Shown in pieces: positions 33,742 to 41,829 of a stretch of 54,668 nucleotides of DNA (within the stretch, counting starts at the first letter, position 1; each line of letters begins with the position of its first letter). The notes below the pieces were generated by a model. It searched no databases. It saw nothing but the letters and a program-made list of their open reading frames with translations, and was not told the DNA's origin. Made by a program: the position numbers and the translations under genes. The DNA comes from Mycobacterium sp. IS-1496 (lineage in GTDB: Bacteria > Actinomycetota > Actinomycetes > Mycobacteriales > Mycobacteriaceae): the NCBI RefSeq assembly GCF_001499995.1, contig NZ_LQIU01000031.1:1-54668 (forward strand). The letters are read 5' to 3'.

Positions 33742-35304
33742 GTGCCTCTCCGGTCGGACGACAGCCGCGTCGCGGACGCCTACGCCCGCGGGCTGTGGGT
33801 GCGCACCACCCTGGCCGACAGCCTGCGCGACGCCGCGCGGCGGACACCGGACCGCGTCGTCCTGGTGGACGGCGACTGCCGGCTGACCTGCGCGGTGCTG
33901 CTCGAGCGGGCCACCGCACTGGCCCATGCGCTCACCGCGCGCCTGCCCGCGCGCAGCGTCGTGTCGTTCATGCTGCCCAACTGGCACGAGGCCGCCGTCG
34001 TGTACCTGGGTGCGACGCTGGCCGGGATGGTGGTCAACCCGATCCTGCCGTCGCTGCGCGACCACGAACTGCGCTTCCTGCTCGACGACGTGGACAGCCG
34101 GATGGTCTTCGTCCCCGCCCGGTTCCGCGGTCACGACTACGCCGCGATGTTGCACCGGGTGGCCGGCGCACTGGACCGGCCGCCCGAGGTGGTGGTGGTC
34201 CGGGGCGAGGACGGGGGCCACACCGCGTACCGGGAGTTGTTCGACGACTCGCCGGCCACCGCGCTGCGCGCACCCGATCCGGACGAGGTGCGGATGGTGA
34301 TGTACACCTCCGGAACCACGGGCCGCCCCAAAGGCGTTCTCCACAGTCACAATTCGATCCATGCGCTGATCTCCCAGATTCGGGACCACTGGCGGGTGGA
34401 CCCCGGCGACGCGTTCCTCGTGCCGTCGCCCATCGCCCACATCGGCGGGTCGATCTACGCGTTCGAGTGCCCGCTGCTGCTGGGCACCACCGCCGTGCTG
34501 ATGGAACGCTGGGACGCCGACGAGGCCGTCGCGCTGATGACCGCCGAGCACTGCACGCACATGGCCGGCGCCACGCCGTTCCTGCAACAGCTGCTGGCCG
34601 CCGCCGAACGCGCGGGCACCCGGTTGCCGGATCTGAAGGTGTTCATCTGCGGTGGCGCCTCGGTGCCGCCGTCGTTGATCCGGCGCGCGGCGGCGTATTT
34701 CGACCGGGCCGCCGTCACCCGTGTCTACGGGTCGACCGAGGTGCCGGTGACCACCGTCGGCGCCCTGCAGGACCCCGGATACGCCGCCGACTCCGACGGC
34801 GGGCCCGGGATCGCCGACGTCCGCCTGGTCGACGGTGAGATCCGCGCCCGCGGCGCCCAGATGCTCGTGGGCTACCACCACGCCGAGGACGAGCTCGAAT
34901 CCTTCGACGAGGACGGCTACTTCCGCACCGGCGACCTCGCCCGCTGGGACGGCGGCCACCTGGTCGTCACGGGACGCGCGAAGGACCTCATCATCCGCAA
35001 CGGCGAGAACATCTCGCCGAAGGAGATCGAGGATCTGCTCGTGGGCAGCGCGGGGATCGCCGAGATCGCGGTGGTGGGCGTGCCGGATGCGCGCACCGGT
35101 GAACGGGCCTGCGCCGTCATCGTTCCTGCGGACGGCGCCCGTCCCGACGTGGCGGACCTGCGCCGGGTGCTGCAGACCCACGGTGTGGCCACGTTCAAGA
35201 TCCCGGAACAGGTCGAGCTCTGGGATGCATTGCCGCGCAACGATGCCGGCAAAGTGCTCAAGCACCGGATTCGGGCGGTGCTGACAACCCGGAAGGTGGA
35301 GTGA
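33742..35304 (+). CDS. acyl-CoA synthetase (AMP-forming)
   Basis: A 520-aa adenylate-forming enzyme. P-loop-like MVMYTSGTTGRPKGV, YGSTE (A5 motif), YFRTGDLARWDGG, and the catalytic Lys in PRNDAGKVLKH identify an ANL-family ligase that activates a carboxylic acid as its CoA thioester. Length is normal. The GTG start at 33742 lies 4 nt after the regulator stop. Substrate unknown; it probably primes the pathway acid for the dehydrogenase pairs. Confidence 0.92.
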   Translation: MPLRSDDSRVADAYARGLWVRTTLADSLRDAARRTPDRVVLVDGDCRLTCAVLLERATALAHALTARLPARSVVSFMLPNWHEAAVVYLGATLAGMVVNPILPSLRDHELRFLLDDVDSRMVFVPARFRGHDYAAMLHRVAGALDRPPEVVVVRGEDGGHTAYRELFDDSPATALRAPDPDEVRMVMYTSGTTGRPKGVLHSHNSIHALISQIRDHWRVDPGDAFLVPSPIAHIGGSIYAFECPLLLGTTAVLMERWDADEAVALMTAEHCTHMAGATPFLQQLLAAAERAGTRLPDLKVFICGGASVPPSLIRRAAAYFDRAAVTRVYGSTEVPVTTVGALQDPGYAADSDGGPGIADVRLVDGEIRARGAQMLVGYHHAEDELESFDEDGYFRTGDLARWDGGHLVVTGRAKDLIIRNGENISPKEIEDLLVGSAGIAEIAVVGVPDARTGERACAVIVPADGARPDVADLRRVLQTHGVATFKIPEQVELWDALPRNDAGKVLKHRIRAVLTTRKVE

Positions 35305-35305
35305 G

Positions 35306-36079
35306 ATGCAGGTCGCCATAGTCACGGGAGCGAGCAGCGGCATCGGGTTCGGCTGCGCGACGAAACTCGCCGAAGCGGGGATGGCGGTGCTGGGCACCGG
35401 GCGCGACGAGGAGCGGCTCGCCGAACTGCGAGCCGCCATCGGCGACCCCGACCGGGTGCAGACCCTCGCGGTCGACCTCACCGCCGACGACGCGCCGCAG
35501 CGTGTCGTGGCCGCCGCCGTGGAGCGGTGGGGCCACATCGACTTCCTGGTCAACAACGCCGGGGTGGGCAGCCCGAAACCGCTGCACGAGACCGACGACG
35601 AATCCTTGGACTATTTCCTGGGTCTGATGCTGCGCGCGCCGTTCCGGCTGGCCCGCGACGTCATCCCACACATGGGGCCCGGCTCGGCGATCATCAACGT
35701 CACCTCCACCTTCGCCGTCGTGGGCGGCCTGCGCGGGGGTGCGTACTCGGCCGCCAAGGGCGGGCTCACCGCGCTGACCACGCACATCGCCTGCCAGTAC
35801 GGTCCCCAGGGGATCCGCTGCAACGCCGTCGCCCCCGGCGTCACGCTGACGCCGATGGTGGCGAGCCGCCTCGAGGACGAGCGGTTCCGCAAGATCAACA
35901 CCGAGATGACGCCGTACCCGCGGCTGGGCAAGGTCGAGGACCTCGCGGCCACGGTCGCGTTCCTGTGTTCCGAAGGCGGCAGTTTCATCAACGGGCAGAC
36001 CATCGTCGTCGACGGTGGGTGGAGTTCGACCAAGTACCTGTCGGACTTCGCACTGAACTCGGAGTGGGTTGCGCGGTGA
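35306..36079 (+). CDS. SDR-family oxidoreductase
   Basis: A 257-aa classical short-chain dehydrogenase: TGASSGIGFGCA, NNAGVGSPKP, Ser in NVTSTFAVVGG, catalytic YSAAKGG, and C-terminal NGQTIVVDGGWSS. It starts 1 nt after the ligase stop. The gene ends inside a copy of the 22-nt repeat found also at 9757-9778. The likely role is oxidation of a hydroxyl in the same pathway. Confidence 0.92.
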   Translation: MQVAIVTGASSGIGFGCATKLAEAGMAVLGTGRDEERLAELRAAIGDPDRVQTLAVDLTADDAPQRVVAAAVERWGHIDFLVNNAGVGSPKPLHETDDESLDYFLGLMLRAPFRLARDVIPHMGPGSAIINVTSTFAVVGGLRGGAYSAAKGGLTALTTHIACQYGPQGIRCNAVAPGVTLTPMVASRLEDERFRKINTEMTPYPRLGKVEDLAATVAFLCSEGGSFINGQTIVVDGGWSSTKYLSDFALNSEWVAR

Positions 36080-36099
36080 TGAGCGCTTGCGCGAAGAGC
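36078..36099 (+). repeat. 22-nt dispersed repeat, copy 2
   Basis: It begins GATGAGCGCTTGCG and ends CGAAGAGC, identical over 22 nt to the minus-strand copy at 9757-9778. Both copies sit at the stop codon of an SDR-domain gene and just before the next start, but in different reading frames, so conservation is at the DNA level rather than protein. Confidence 0.75.
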
Positions 36100-36107
36100 A
36101 GACAACA

Positions 36108-37565
36108 ATGAACCTGTTTGCCCTGCTCGACCAGGCCGCCGCGCGATTCGGTGACCGGGGCGCGGTGTATCACGGTGAGCGGCAGGTGTGTACGTGGGCG
36201 GAGCTGCGGGAGCGGGCGCTGCGGTTGGCGGGCGCGCTGCGCGGTGAGCCGGGCACCCGGATCGCCGTGGCGTCGGAGAACCGCCCGGAGATCGTCGAGT
36301 TGATGTTCGGGATCTGGGCCGCGGAGTTCGTCTACGTCCCGATCAACTACAAGCTGCACGAACGCGAGATGGCCGACATCGTCGCGGATTCCGGTGCGGC
36401 GCAGGTGTTCGCGTCGCCGGCGATCGCCGGCCGGCTGGACGTCGACGTACCGGTCGAGACCATCGGCGCCGATCCGTACGAGCGGTGGTTCGCCGGCGAG
36501 CCCGCCGCGCCCCCGGACACCGATCCGGCCGCGCTGGCGTGGTTGTTCTACACCAGCGGTACCACCGGCCGGTCCAAGGGCGCGATGCTGTCGCACCGCA
36601 ACCTGATGGCGATGACCGTGTCCCACCTCGCGGACTTCGATGCGCCCGACCAGGATTGCAGCCTCGTCCACGGTGCGCCGATGTCGCACGGGTCGGGTCT
36701 GTACATACCGCCGTACGTGCTGCGCGGCGCCCGTCAGGTGATTCCCGCGTCGGGGGCGTTCGATCCGGAGGAGTTCCTCGACCTGTGCGGACACCATCCG
36801 GGGTGCAGCGCGTTCCTCGCGCCCACGATGGTGCAGCGCCTCGTGCAGACCGGCCGCCCCCGCCCGCGGAATCTGCGCACCGTCGTCTACGGGGGCGGAC
36901 CCATGTACGTCGACAGCCTCAAGAAGGCGATGGCGGCGTTCGGCCCGATCTTCGTCCAGCTCTACGGTCAGGGCGAGGCGCCGATGACCATCACCGGCCT
37001 GCGCCGCGCCGATCACCTCGGTGCGGACGACGCGATCCTCGGGTCCGTGGGCTATGCCCGGTCCGGGGTGGACGTGGCCGTGGTGCGGGAGGACGGTACG
37101 CCCGCGGCGGTCGACGAGATCGGTGAGATCGTCTGCCGCGGTGACGTGGTCATGTCGGGTTACTGGCACAACCCCGAGGCGACCGCGACCACCCTGCGCC
37201 ACGGGTGGCTGCACACCGGGGACATGGGGTCGTTCGACGGCCGCGGATATCTCACACTGCGGGACCGGTCGAAGGACGTGGTGATCAGCGGCGGCAGCAA
37301 CATCTACCCCCGCGAGGTCGAGGAGGTGCTGATCGAGCACCCCGGCGTGGCCGAGGCGTGCGTGGTCGGCGCACCCGACCAGGAGTGGGGTGAGATCGTC
37401 GTCGCGTTCATCGTCGGGACTGCCGATCCGGCGGACCTCGACGCGCACCTGCTGACCCGCATCGCACGATTCAAGCGGCCCAAACGCTACGAATTCGTCG
37501 ACGAGCTACCGAAGAACAGCTACGGCAAGGTGCTCAAGCGGGCGTTGCGCGCGCAACTGGCGTGA
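36108..37565 (+). CDS. acyl-CoA synthetase (AMP-forming), second
   Basis: A 485-aa ANL-family ligase with FYTSGTTGRSKGAM, LYGQGEAPM in the A5 position, WLHTGDMGSFDGRGYLTLRDRSKD and the catalytic Lys in PKNSYGKVLKRALR. ATG 36108 is used; the longer frame only translates the repeat. A different specificity from the ligase at 33742 is likely, since the two are only distantly similar. It probably activates a pathway intermediate with CoA. Confidence 0.92.
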   Translation: MNLFALLDQAAARFGDRGAVYHGERQVCTWAELRERALRLAGALRGEPGTRIAVASENRPEIVELMFGIWAAEFVYVPINYKLHEREMADIVADSGAAQVFASPAIAGRLDVDVPVETIGADPYERWFAGEPAAPPDTDPAALAWLFYTSGTTGRSKGAMLSHRNLMAMTVSHLADFDAPDQDCSLVHGAPMSHGSGLYIPPYVLRGARQVIPASGAFDPEEFLDLCGHHPGCSAFLAPTMVQRLVQTGRPRPRNLRTVVYGGGPMYVDSLKKAMAAFGPIFVQLYGQGEAPMTITGLRRADHLGADDAILGSVGYARSGVDVAVVREDGTPAAVDEIGEIVCRGDVVMSGYWHNPEATATTLRHGWLHTGDMGSFDGRGYLTLRDRSKDVVISGGSNIYPREVEEVLIEHPGVAEACVVGAPDQEWGEIVVAFIVGTADPADLDAHLLTRIARFKRPKRYEFVDELPKNSYGKVLKRALRAQLA

Positions 37566-37573
37566 GACCGGGC

Positions 37574-37622
37574 GATTTCGGCGCGCTCACCGACGCTGAG
37601 CGTATGCCAGCGCGCCCAAATC
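37574..37622. repeat. 49-nt hairpin family, member 2
   Basis: Arms GATTTCGGCGCGCT (37574-37587) and AGCGCGCCCAAATC (37609-37622) pair except for one base. The centre reads CGC-TGA-GCG. It lies between the second CoA ligase and the NAD(P)-binding protein gene. Confidence 0.8.
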
Positions 37623-37649
37623 ACGATCTCGCCAGGCATGCTTGACCCC

Positions 37650-38309
37650 ATGAAGGTTGTCATCGCCGGTGGACACGGCAAGATCGCACTGCACCTCGAA
37701 CGTCTCCTCGCCCAGCGGGGCGACACGGCGGTCGGGCTGATCCGCAACCCCGACCACGCGGACGACCTGAGGCGCGTCGGTGGGGAGCCACTGGTGCTCG
37801 ACCTGGAGAAGGCCTCCGTCGACGAGGTGATCGACGCGGTGCGGGGCGCCGACGCGGTCGTCTTCGCCGCGGGGGCGGGGCCGGGCAGCGGTGCGGAGCG
37901 CAAGGAGACCGTGGATCGCGACGCGGCGATCCTGCTGGCCGACGCCGCCGAAGCCGCCGGCGTCAAGCGCTATGTGACGATCTCGTCGATGGGCGCGAAC
38001 ACCGAGGCGCCCGACGACGCGGGTGATCCGGTGTTCGTGACCTACCTGCGGGCCAAGGGCGCCGCCGACGACGCCGTGCGGTCCCGGCGCGCACTCGACA
38101 CGACCATCGTGCGGCCCGGACGGCTCACCGACGATCCCGGCACCGGCCGGGTGCACATCGCGGACTCCACCGGCTACGGCGCGATCCCCCGCGAGGACGT
38201 CGCGGCCGTCCTGCTCACCGTGCTCGACAACCCGGCCACCGCCGGCCGCACCTTCGAGTTGATCGGCGGGGACACCCCGGTCGACGACGCGGTCGCCGCG
38301 GTCGGCTGA
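37650..38309 (+). CDS. NAD(P)-binding atypical SDR (NmrA/YwnB-like)
   Basis: A 219-aa single Rossmann-domain protein beginning MKVVIAGGHGKIALHLERLL, with RYVTISSMGAN and RPGRLTDDPGTGRV. It resembles the NAD(P)H-binding atypical SDRs of the flavin-reductase/NmrA group. ATG 37638 would add four residues. It follows a 49-nt hairpin and ends 1 nt before the stop of the convergent DapB-like gene. Function is unknown, possibly redox sensing or reduction. Confidence 0.8.
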   Translation: MKVVIAGGHGKIALHLERLLAQRGDTAVGLIRNPDHADDLRRVGGEPLVLDLEKASVDEVIDAVRGADAVVFAAGAGPGSGAERKETVDRDAAILLADAAEAAGVKRYVTISSMGANTEAPDDAGDPVFVTYLRAKGAADDAVRSRRALDTTIVRPGRLTDDPGTGRVHIADSTGYGAIPREDVAAVLLTVLDNPATAGRTFELIGGDTPVDDAVAAVG

Positions 38310-38310
38310 G

Positions 38311-39384
38311 TCACCACATCAGGCCGCGGACCATCTCGACCGGCGGGATGTCCTCCACCGCGATCAGTCCCCGGGGCGCCCGGCAGACCCAGTCGATGAC
38401 GTTGACGATTCGCGCGGCGGTGGAGACACACCCGGCCTCGGTGACGTCGAGCCGGGGGTGCGACACGTGGGTGTTCAGTTCGACGCGCGGCTCGCCCTCG
38501 ACCACCACCCGGTGGACACCGGTCCTGCCATCCGGTGGGTACTCCCACTGCGGAGCGGCCGCGGTGGTGAGGCGGGTGATGTGTTCGATGGTGATGACGG
38601 GTGCGCCGTCGCGGACACCTTCCACGGCGAATCGCACGGCGGCCATGCCACCGGGCTCGACGGTCGCCATCGTGCATTCGATCCGCGTCGGCGTGTACCA
38701 CGGCTCGATCCGCTGCCGGACGTCGTCCAGCGCGATGCCGAGCTGACCGGCGAGGTTGCGCACCTGCCCACCCCACATCGACGTGAGGACCCCGGGGAGA
38801 TAGAACAGGGGCTGCTCGTCCTCAGCGGAGAGCCCGAATCCCATTGACTTGCCCGTGAATTCGAAGTCGTCGTAGTTGCCGTAATCGAAGATCTCCTGCA
38901 CCGTGACCGACGTCGCCCGTGTCACCAGGCTCAGCGCACTGTGCACCTCGGTGTCACCCGAGTAGCCGGGGTCTATGCCGTTGACGTACAGCGACGCGTC
39001 GCCGGCGTCACACGCCTGCTCCAACGGCACCCGCAGCCAGTCATCGGCCAGCCGGGGGGTCACCAACCACACCAGTGAACTGGCGACGACGTTGATACCC
39101 GCGGACAAGATCGTCGTCAACTGCTCGAGCGCCTCCATCGGCCGCGTCTCGGCCTGAGCCGTGTAGACGACACAGTCCGGCGCCAGGGCGATCAACGCGT
39201 CGAGGTTGTCCGTGGCGACGATGCCGGTCGGCTCACTCGAACCACACAGGTCGGCCGCGTCGCGCCCGATCTTCCCGGGACTCGACGCGTGCACGCCCAC
39301 CAGCTCGAGATCCGGCCTGCCGATGACCGCCCGCAGTGAATGCTGCCCGACGTTGCCGGTGGCGAACTGAACGACCCTGCGCAT
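38311..39384 (-). CDS. DapB-like NAD(P)-binding dehydrogenase A
   Basis: A 357-aa protein with an N-terminal Rossmann fold (RRVVQFATGNVGQHSLRAVI) and a dihydrodipicolinate-reductase-like second domain; GINVVASSLVWLV and NGIDPGYSGDT are typical of the actinobacterial DapB-like amine/diacid dehydrogenase group. It is not the lysine enzyme, which is about 245 aa. A paralogue lies at 46789. It forms a two-gene minus-strand operon with the SDR, preceded by a TTGAC-N4-GTCAG site. Confidence 0.8.
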   Translation of the reverse strand: MRRVVQFATGNVGQHSLRAVIGRPDLELVGVHASSPGKIGRDAADLCGSSEPTGIVATDNLDALIALAPDCVVYTAQAETRPMEALEQLTTILSAGINVVASSLVWLVTPRLADDWLRVPLEQACDAGDASLYVNGIDPGYSGDTEVHSALSLVTRATSVTVQEIFDYGNYDDFEFTGKSMGFGLSAEDEQPLFYLPGVLTSMWGGQVRNLAGQLGIALDDVRQRIEPWYTPTRIECTMATVEPGGMAAVRFAVEGVRDGAPVITIEHITRLTTAAAPQWEYPPDGRTGVHRVVVEGEPRVELNTHVSHPRLDVTEAGCVSTAARIVNVIDWVCRAPRGLIAVEDIPPVEMVRGLMW

Positions 39385-39397
39385 CGTCTGTCCTCGT

Positions 39398-40186
39398 TCA
39401 GTAGTCGGGTATGGGCAGAGGCGAGTTGTTCGAGTCGATGCCGCCGTCGACGTGGAAGATCGCGTTCGTCGCATAGCAGTCCCGCGTGGACAGGTACACG
39501 CACAATCGTCCGAGGTCCTCGACGTCACCGAGGCGATGCAGGGGTGTCGACGCGGTCATCTTCTCCAGCGATCCGGGCAGCATGTCGAGGCTGCCCTGCA
39601 ACCCCTCCGTGGCGAACGAGCCCAGCGCGATGGCGTTGACACGGATCTTCGGGGCGAGTTCCTGCGCCATCGCCCGGGTCAGCGCCTCGAGGGCGCCCTT
39701 GGCGGTGCAGTACGCCGCCAAGGCGCGGATACCGAATCGCGCCGAGCCCGAGGAGATGTTGATGACCGAGCCGCGGCCGGCCTCGATCATGTGCGGGGCG
39801 ACCAGCTGGCTCATGATGAACGCCGACGTCACACACCAGTCGAAGGTGTGCCGGAAGTCCTCGTCGGTGATGTCGAGGAAGCGCGCGTACGTCGATCCCC
39901 CGACGTTGTTGACCAGGATGTCGATGTGACCGAACCGGTCGATCGCCGTGCCGACCACACGCTCACCGTCGGGGCGGCTCATCGCGTCGGCGACCAGGGC
40001 GAGGCCCTTCCCGCCCGCCTCTTCGATACCGGCGATCGTGCCGACGATGTCCTTCTCGGTGCGCGCTGTGCCCACGACGGTCGCACCGGCCTCGGCCAGG
40101 ACTCGCGCAATCCCCTGTCCCACACCTTTTCCCGCCCCGGTCACGATCGCGACCCGACCGCCGAGGTCGAACTGCTCGAGCGCCAT
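39398..40186 (-). CDS. SDR-family oxidoreductase
   Basis: A 262-aa short-chain dehydrogenase: TGAGKGVGQGIA, NNVGGSTYARF, INISSGSARFG with catalytic YCTAKGAL, and a C-terminal VDGGIDSNNSPLPIP. It is transcribed away from the tetR gene, 69 nt apart, with a candidate TetR operator between them. Probable partner of the DapB-like protein encoded 13 nt downstream. Confidence 0.9.
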   Translation of the reverse strand: MALEQFDLGGRVAIVTGAGKGVGQGIARVLAEAGATVVGTARTEKDIVGTIAGIEEAGGKGLALVADAMSRPDGERVVGTAIDRFGHIDILVNNVGGSTYARFLDITDEDFRHTFDWCVTSAFIMSQLVAPHMIEAGRGSVINISSGSARFGIRALAAYCTAKGALEALTRAMAQELAPKIRVNAIALGSFATEGLQGSLDMLPGSLEKMTASTPLHRLGDVEDLGRLCVYLSTRDCYATNAIFHVDGGIDSNNSPLPIPDY

Positions 40187-40203
40187 GCCGCCCCTCTCGC
40201 CGA

Positions 40204-40217
40204 CTGACCGCAGTCAA
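40204..40217. promoter_or_regulatory. candidate TetR operator 1
   Basis: CTGAC-CGCA-GTCAA on the plus strand, reading TTGACTGCGGTCAG on the minus strand. It shares the pattern TTGACT-NNN-GTCAR with sites at 40860 and 41620. Located in the tetR/SDR divergent gap, it could serve autoregulation and control of the SDR/DapB operon. Confidence 0.6.
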
Positions 40218-40255
40218 CCACAGACCAGGGTCGATGATCCAGCTATTGTGGATAC

Positions 40256-40855
40256 ATGGCAGTGGTGGACAAGCCGTCGGCCCGCGAGACCAAGCGTCTG
40301 CAGACCCGGGAGAGGCTGATGGGCGCGGCGATCGCCGAGTTCAAGCGGTCCGGGATCGCCGCGGCCGATGTCGGCGCCATCGTGGCCGCGGCCGGGGTCG
40401 CGCACGGCACCTTCTTCTTCCACTTCCCCACCAAGGAACACGTGCTGCTCGAACTCGAGCGACGAGAAGAGGAACGCATCGCCAAGCAACTCAAACGGTC
40501 GGCGGCTGCGATGCCCGACGTCAAATCGGTTCTGCAGGAGTCGGTCCGGCTCGTCCTCGGGCTCGAGCGGCGCCTGGGGTCGGTTCTGTTCAAGGACTTC
40601 CTCGCGCTGCACTTCTCGCAGACGCGGCCCATCGACGAGAGCGCCCAGCACCCGGTGATCGTCGAGCTCGCCGGCGGGATCGAACGGGCGCAGCGGCGCG
40701 GTGAGGTGGACGCCGAGGTCAATCCCGTGAACAGCGCGGTGTTCTTCCTGCTGGGCCTCTATGCACTCTTGACCACCACGCACAACTGGCCGACGCAGAG
40801 CGCGATGCTCGACGACTACGTGACGCAAACCCTGCGGGGTCTCGACGTGAGGTGA
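40256..40855 (+). CDS. TetR-family transcriptional regulator
   Basis: A 199-aa regulator. The helix-turn-helix is residues about 15-60 (RLMGAAIAEFKRSGIAAADVGAIVAAAGVAHGTFFFHFPTKEHVL). The remainder is an all-helical ligand domain. TATTGT (40244-40249) lies 6 nt before the ATG, so the transcript may be leaderless. It is the centre of a locus in which three similar inverted repeats precede the SDR/DapB operon, the first membrane protein and the microprotein-VWA-MoxR-P450 operon. Confidence 0.9.
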   Translation: MAVVDKPSARETKRLQTRERLMGAAIAEFKRSGIAAADVGAIVAAAGVAHGTFFFHFPTKEHVLLELERREEERIAKQLKRSAAAMPDVKSVLQESVRLVLGLERRLGSVLFKDFLALHFSQTRPIDESAQHPVIVELAGGIERAQRRGEVDAEVNPVNSAVFFLLGLYALLTTTHNWPTQSAMLDDYVTQTLRGLDVR

Positions 40856-40858
40856 TTC

Positions 40859-40888
40859 GTTGACTTAGGTCAACGTTGCTGCGATGCT
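40859..40888 (+). promoter_or_regulatory. TetR operator 2 fused to a promoter
   Basis: GTTGAC-TTAG-GTCAAC (40859-40874) is a perfect palindrome with 6-nt arms. Its TTGACT (40860-40865) can act as the -35 box; 17 nt later comes GATGCT (40883-40888), a plausible -10. It would drive the 231-aa membrane protein gene starting at 40915. Confidence 0.65.
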
Positions 40889-40914
40889 CTGGGTGCCGAT
40901 CCCAGGAGGGTGCT

Positions 40915-41610
40915 GTGAATCCGCCCACGTCCGCCGCCGCCGTCGGCGGCCTCGAGGAGCACATGGAGCGCTCGCGACTGGCGCAGCGCCGGGCCGACAA
41001 GTGGCTCATCTCCGGCAGCCTGCTCATCGGGACCGCAGCGCTGGGGATCTTCGGCCTCCCGCTGTTCCTTCGAGGCGTGTGGCTGCTGCGCGAGGCGCAG
41101 CGCGAAGGACTGTCGGTACGGCCGATGATCGTCACCCTGATCGGATACCTGGTGATCATCGACGCCGCGATCAACACCGTGGGATGGGCACTCGACCTCG
41201 TCGCCAGCCACACCATCCTGGCGCGAATCCTGCTGAACGGCTGGGGCGCGATGTTCGACGCCGGCTACTTCTGGCACTACAACGAACTCTGGCTGGGCGG
41301 GGCGGCCGGGCCGGGCGAGAAGGCCATGGAGGTCGGGATGATCCTGACCGTCTTCACGATGCGCATCGCCGCCGGTATCGGCTTCCTGCAGATGAAGCGC
41401 TGGGGCCATCAATGGATGATCGTCACCTGCTGGATGGGCGTCGTCATCTGGTGTCTCTACGTGTTCAACATGACCATGTACGCCGACGTGCGCTATGCGG
41501 GCACGATCTTCCCCGTCGTCGGGTGGTGGTTGTACGACATCTTCTACATCACGCCGTTCCTGGCCATCCCCTACCTGCACACCGTCAACCGGGAGATCTT
41601 CGCGGACTGA
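40915..41610 (+). CDS. polytopic membrane protein, paralogue 1
   Basis: A 231-aa protein of unknown family with five to six hydrophobic segments (about 31-58, 71-95, 100-120, 139-160, 166-190 and 198-221). Conserved with its paralogue at 44430 are FDAGYFWHYNE (114-124), GHQWMI (164-169), YADVRYAG (189-196) and YLHTVNREIF at the end. Asp, Glu and His in or near helices could bind a metal. The GTG start at 40915 is fixed by AGGAGG (40904-40909). An AveC-like or other integral-membrane enzyme is possible but not shown by sequence. Confidence 0.8.
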   Translation: MNPPTSAAAVGGLEEHMERSRLAQRRADKWLISGSLLIGTAALGIFGLPLFLRGVWLLREAQREGLSVRPMIVTLIGYLVIIDAAINTVGWALDLVASHTILARILLNGWGAMFDAGYFWHYNELWLGGAAGPGEKAMEVGMILTVFTMRIAAGIGFLQMKRWGHQWMIVTCWMGVVIWCLYVFNMTMYADVRYAGTIFPVVGWWLYDIFYITPFLAIPYLHTVNREIFAD

Positions 41611-41619
41611 CTCAACTCA

Positions 41620-41648
41620 TTGACTTACGTCAGTGAAGCGGATACAAA
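41620..41648 (+). promoter_or_regulatory. TetR operator 3 fused to a promoter
   Basis: TTGAC-TTAC-GTCAG (41620-41633) repeats operator 2 with two changes. TTGACT (41620-41625) is followed after 17 nt by TACAAA (41643-41648), a good vegetative promoter. The expected start, near 41655, is just ahead of ATG 41658. Confidence 0.7.
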
Positions 41649-41657
41649 GTACTCACC

Positions 41658-41801
41658 ATGACGGCTCAAGTCAGGACGTCGGTGCGCGTCTTCGTGCTCG
41701 GGATCCACGCAGTACCGACCACCACCGACATCCCGGGCACAGGGGACGCGACGCCGGCCGAACCCGTCGCCCCGGCCGTGCGCGGTCCGGCGATTCGATG
41801 A
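41658..41801 (+). CDS. 47-aa small protein, possibly leaderless
   Basis: A 47-residue frame beginning MTAQVRTSVRVFVLGIHAVP, with a hydrophobic patch at 9-19 and a Pro/Ala/Thr-rich tail. ATG 41658 lies 9 nt after the predicted -10 box, as expected for a leaderless mycobacterial mRNA. It ends 14 nt before the AGGAGG of the 34-aa gene. It may be a genuine microprotein or a leader peptide that couples translation to the downstream genes; no homologue recognised. Confidence 0.4.
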   Translation: MTAQVRTSVRVFVLGIHAVPTTTDIPGTGDATPAEPVAPAVRGPAIR

Positions 41802-41829
41802 CGGACCCACTACCGAGGAGGTCGCACTG

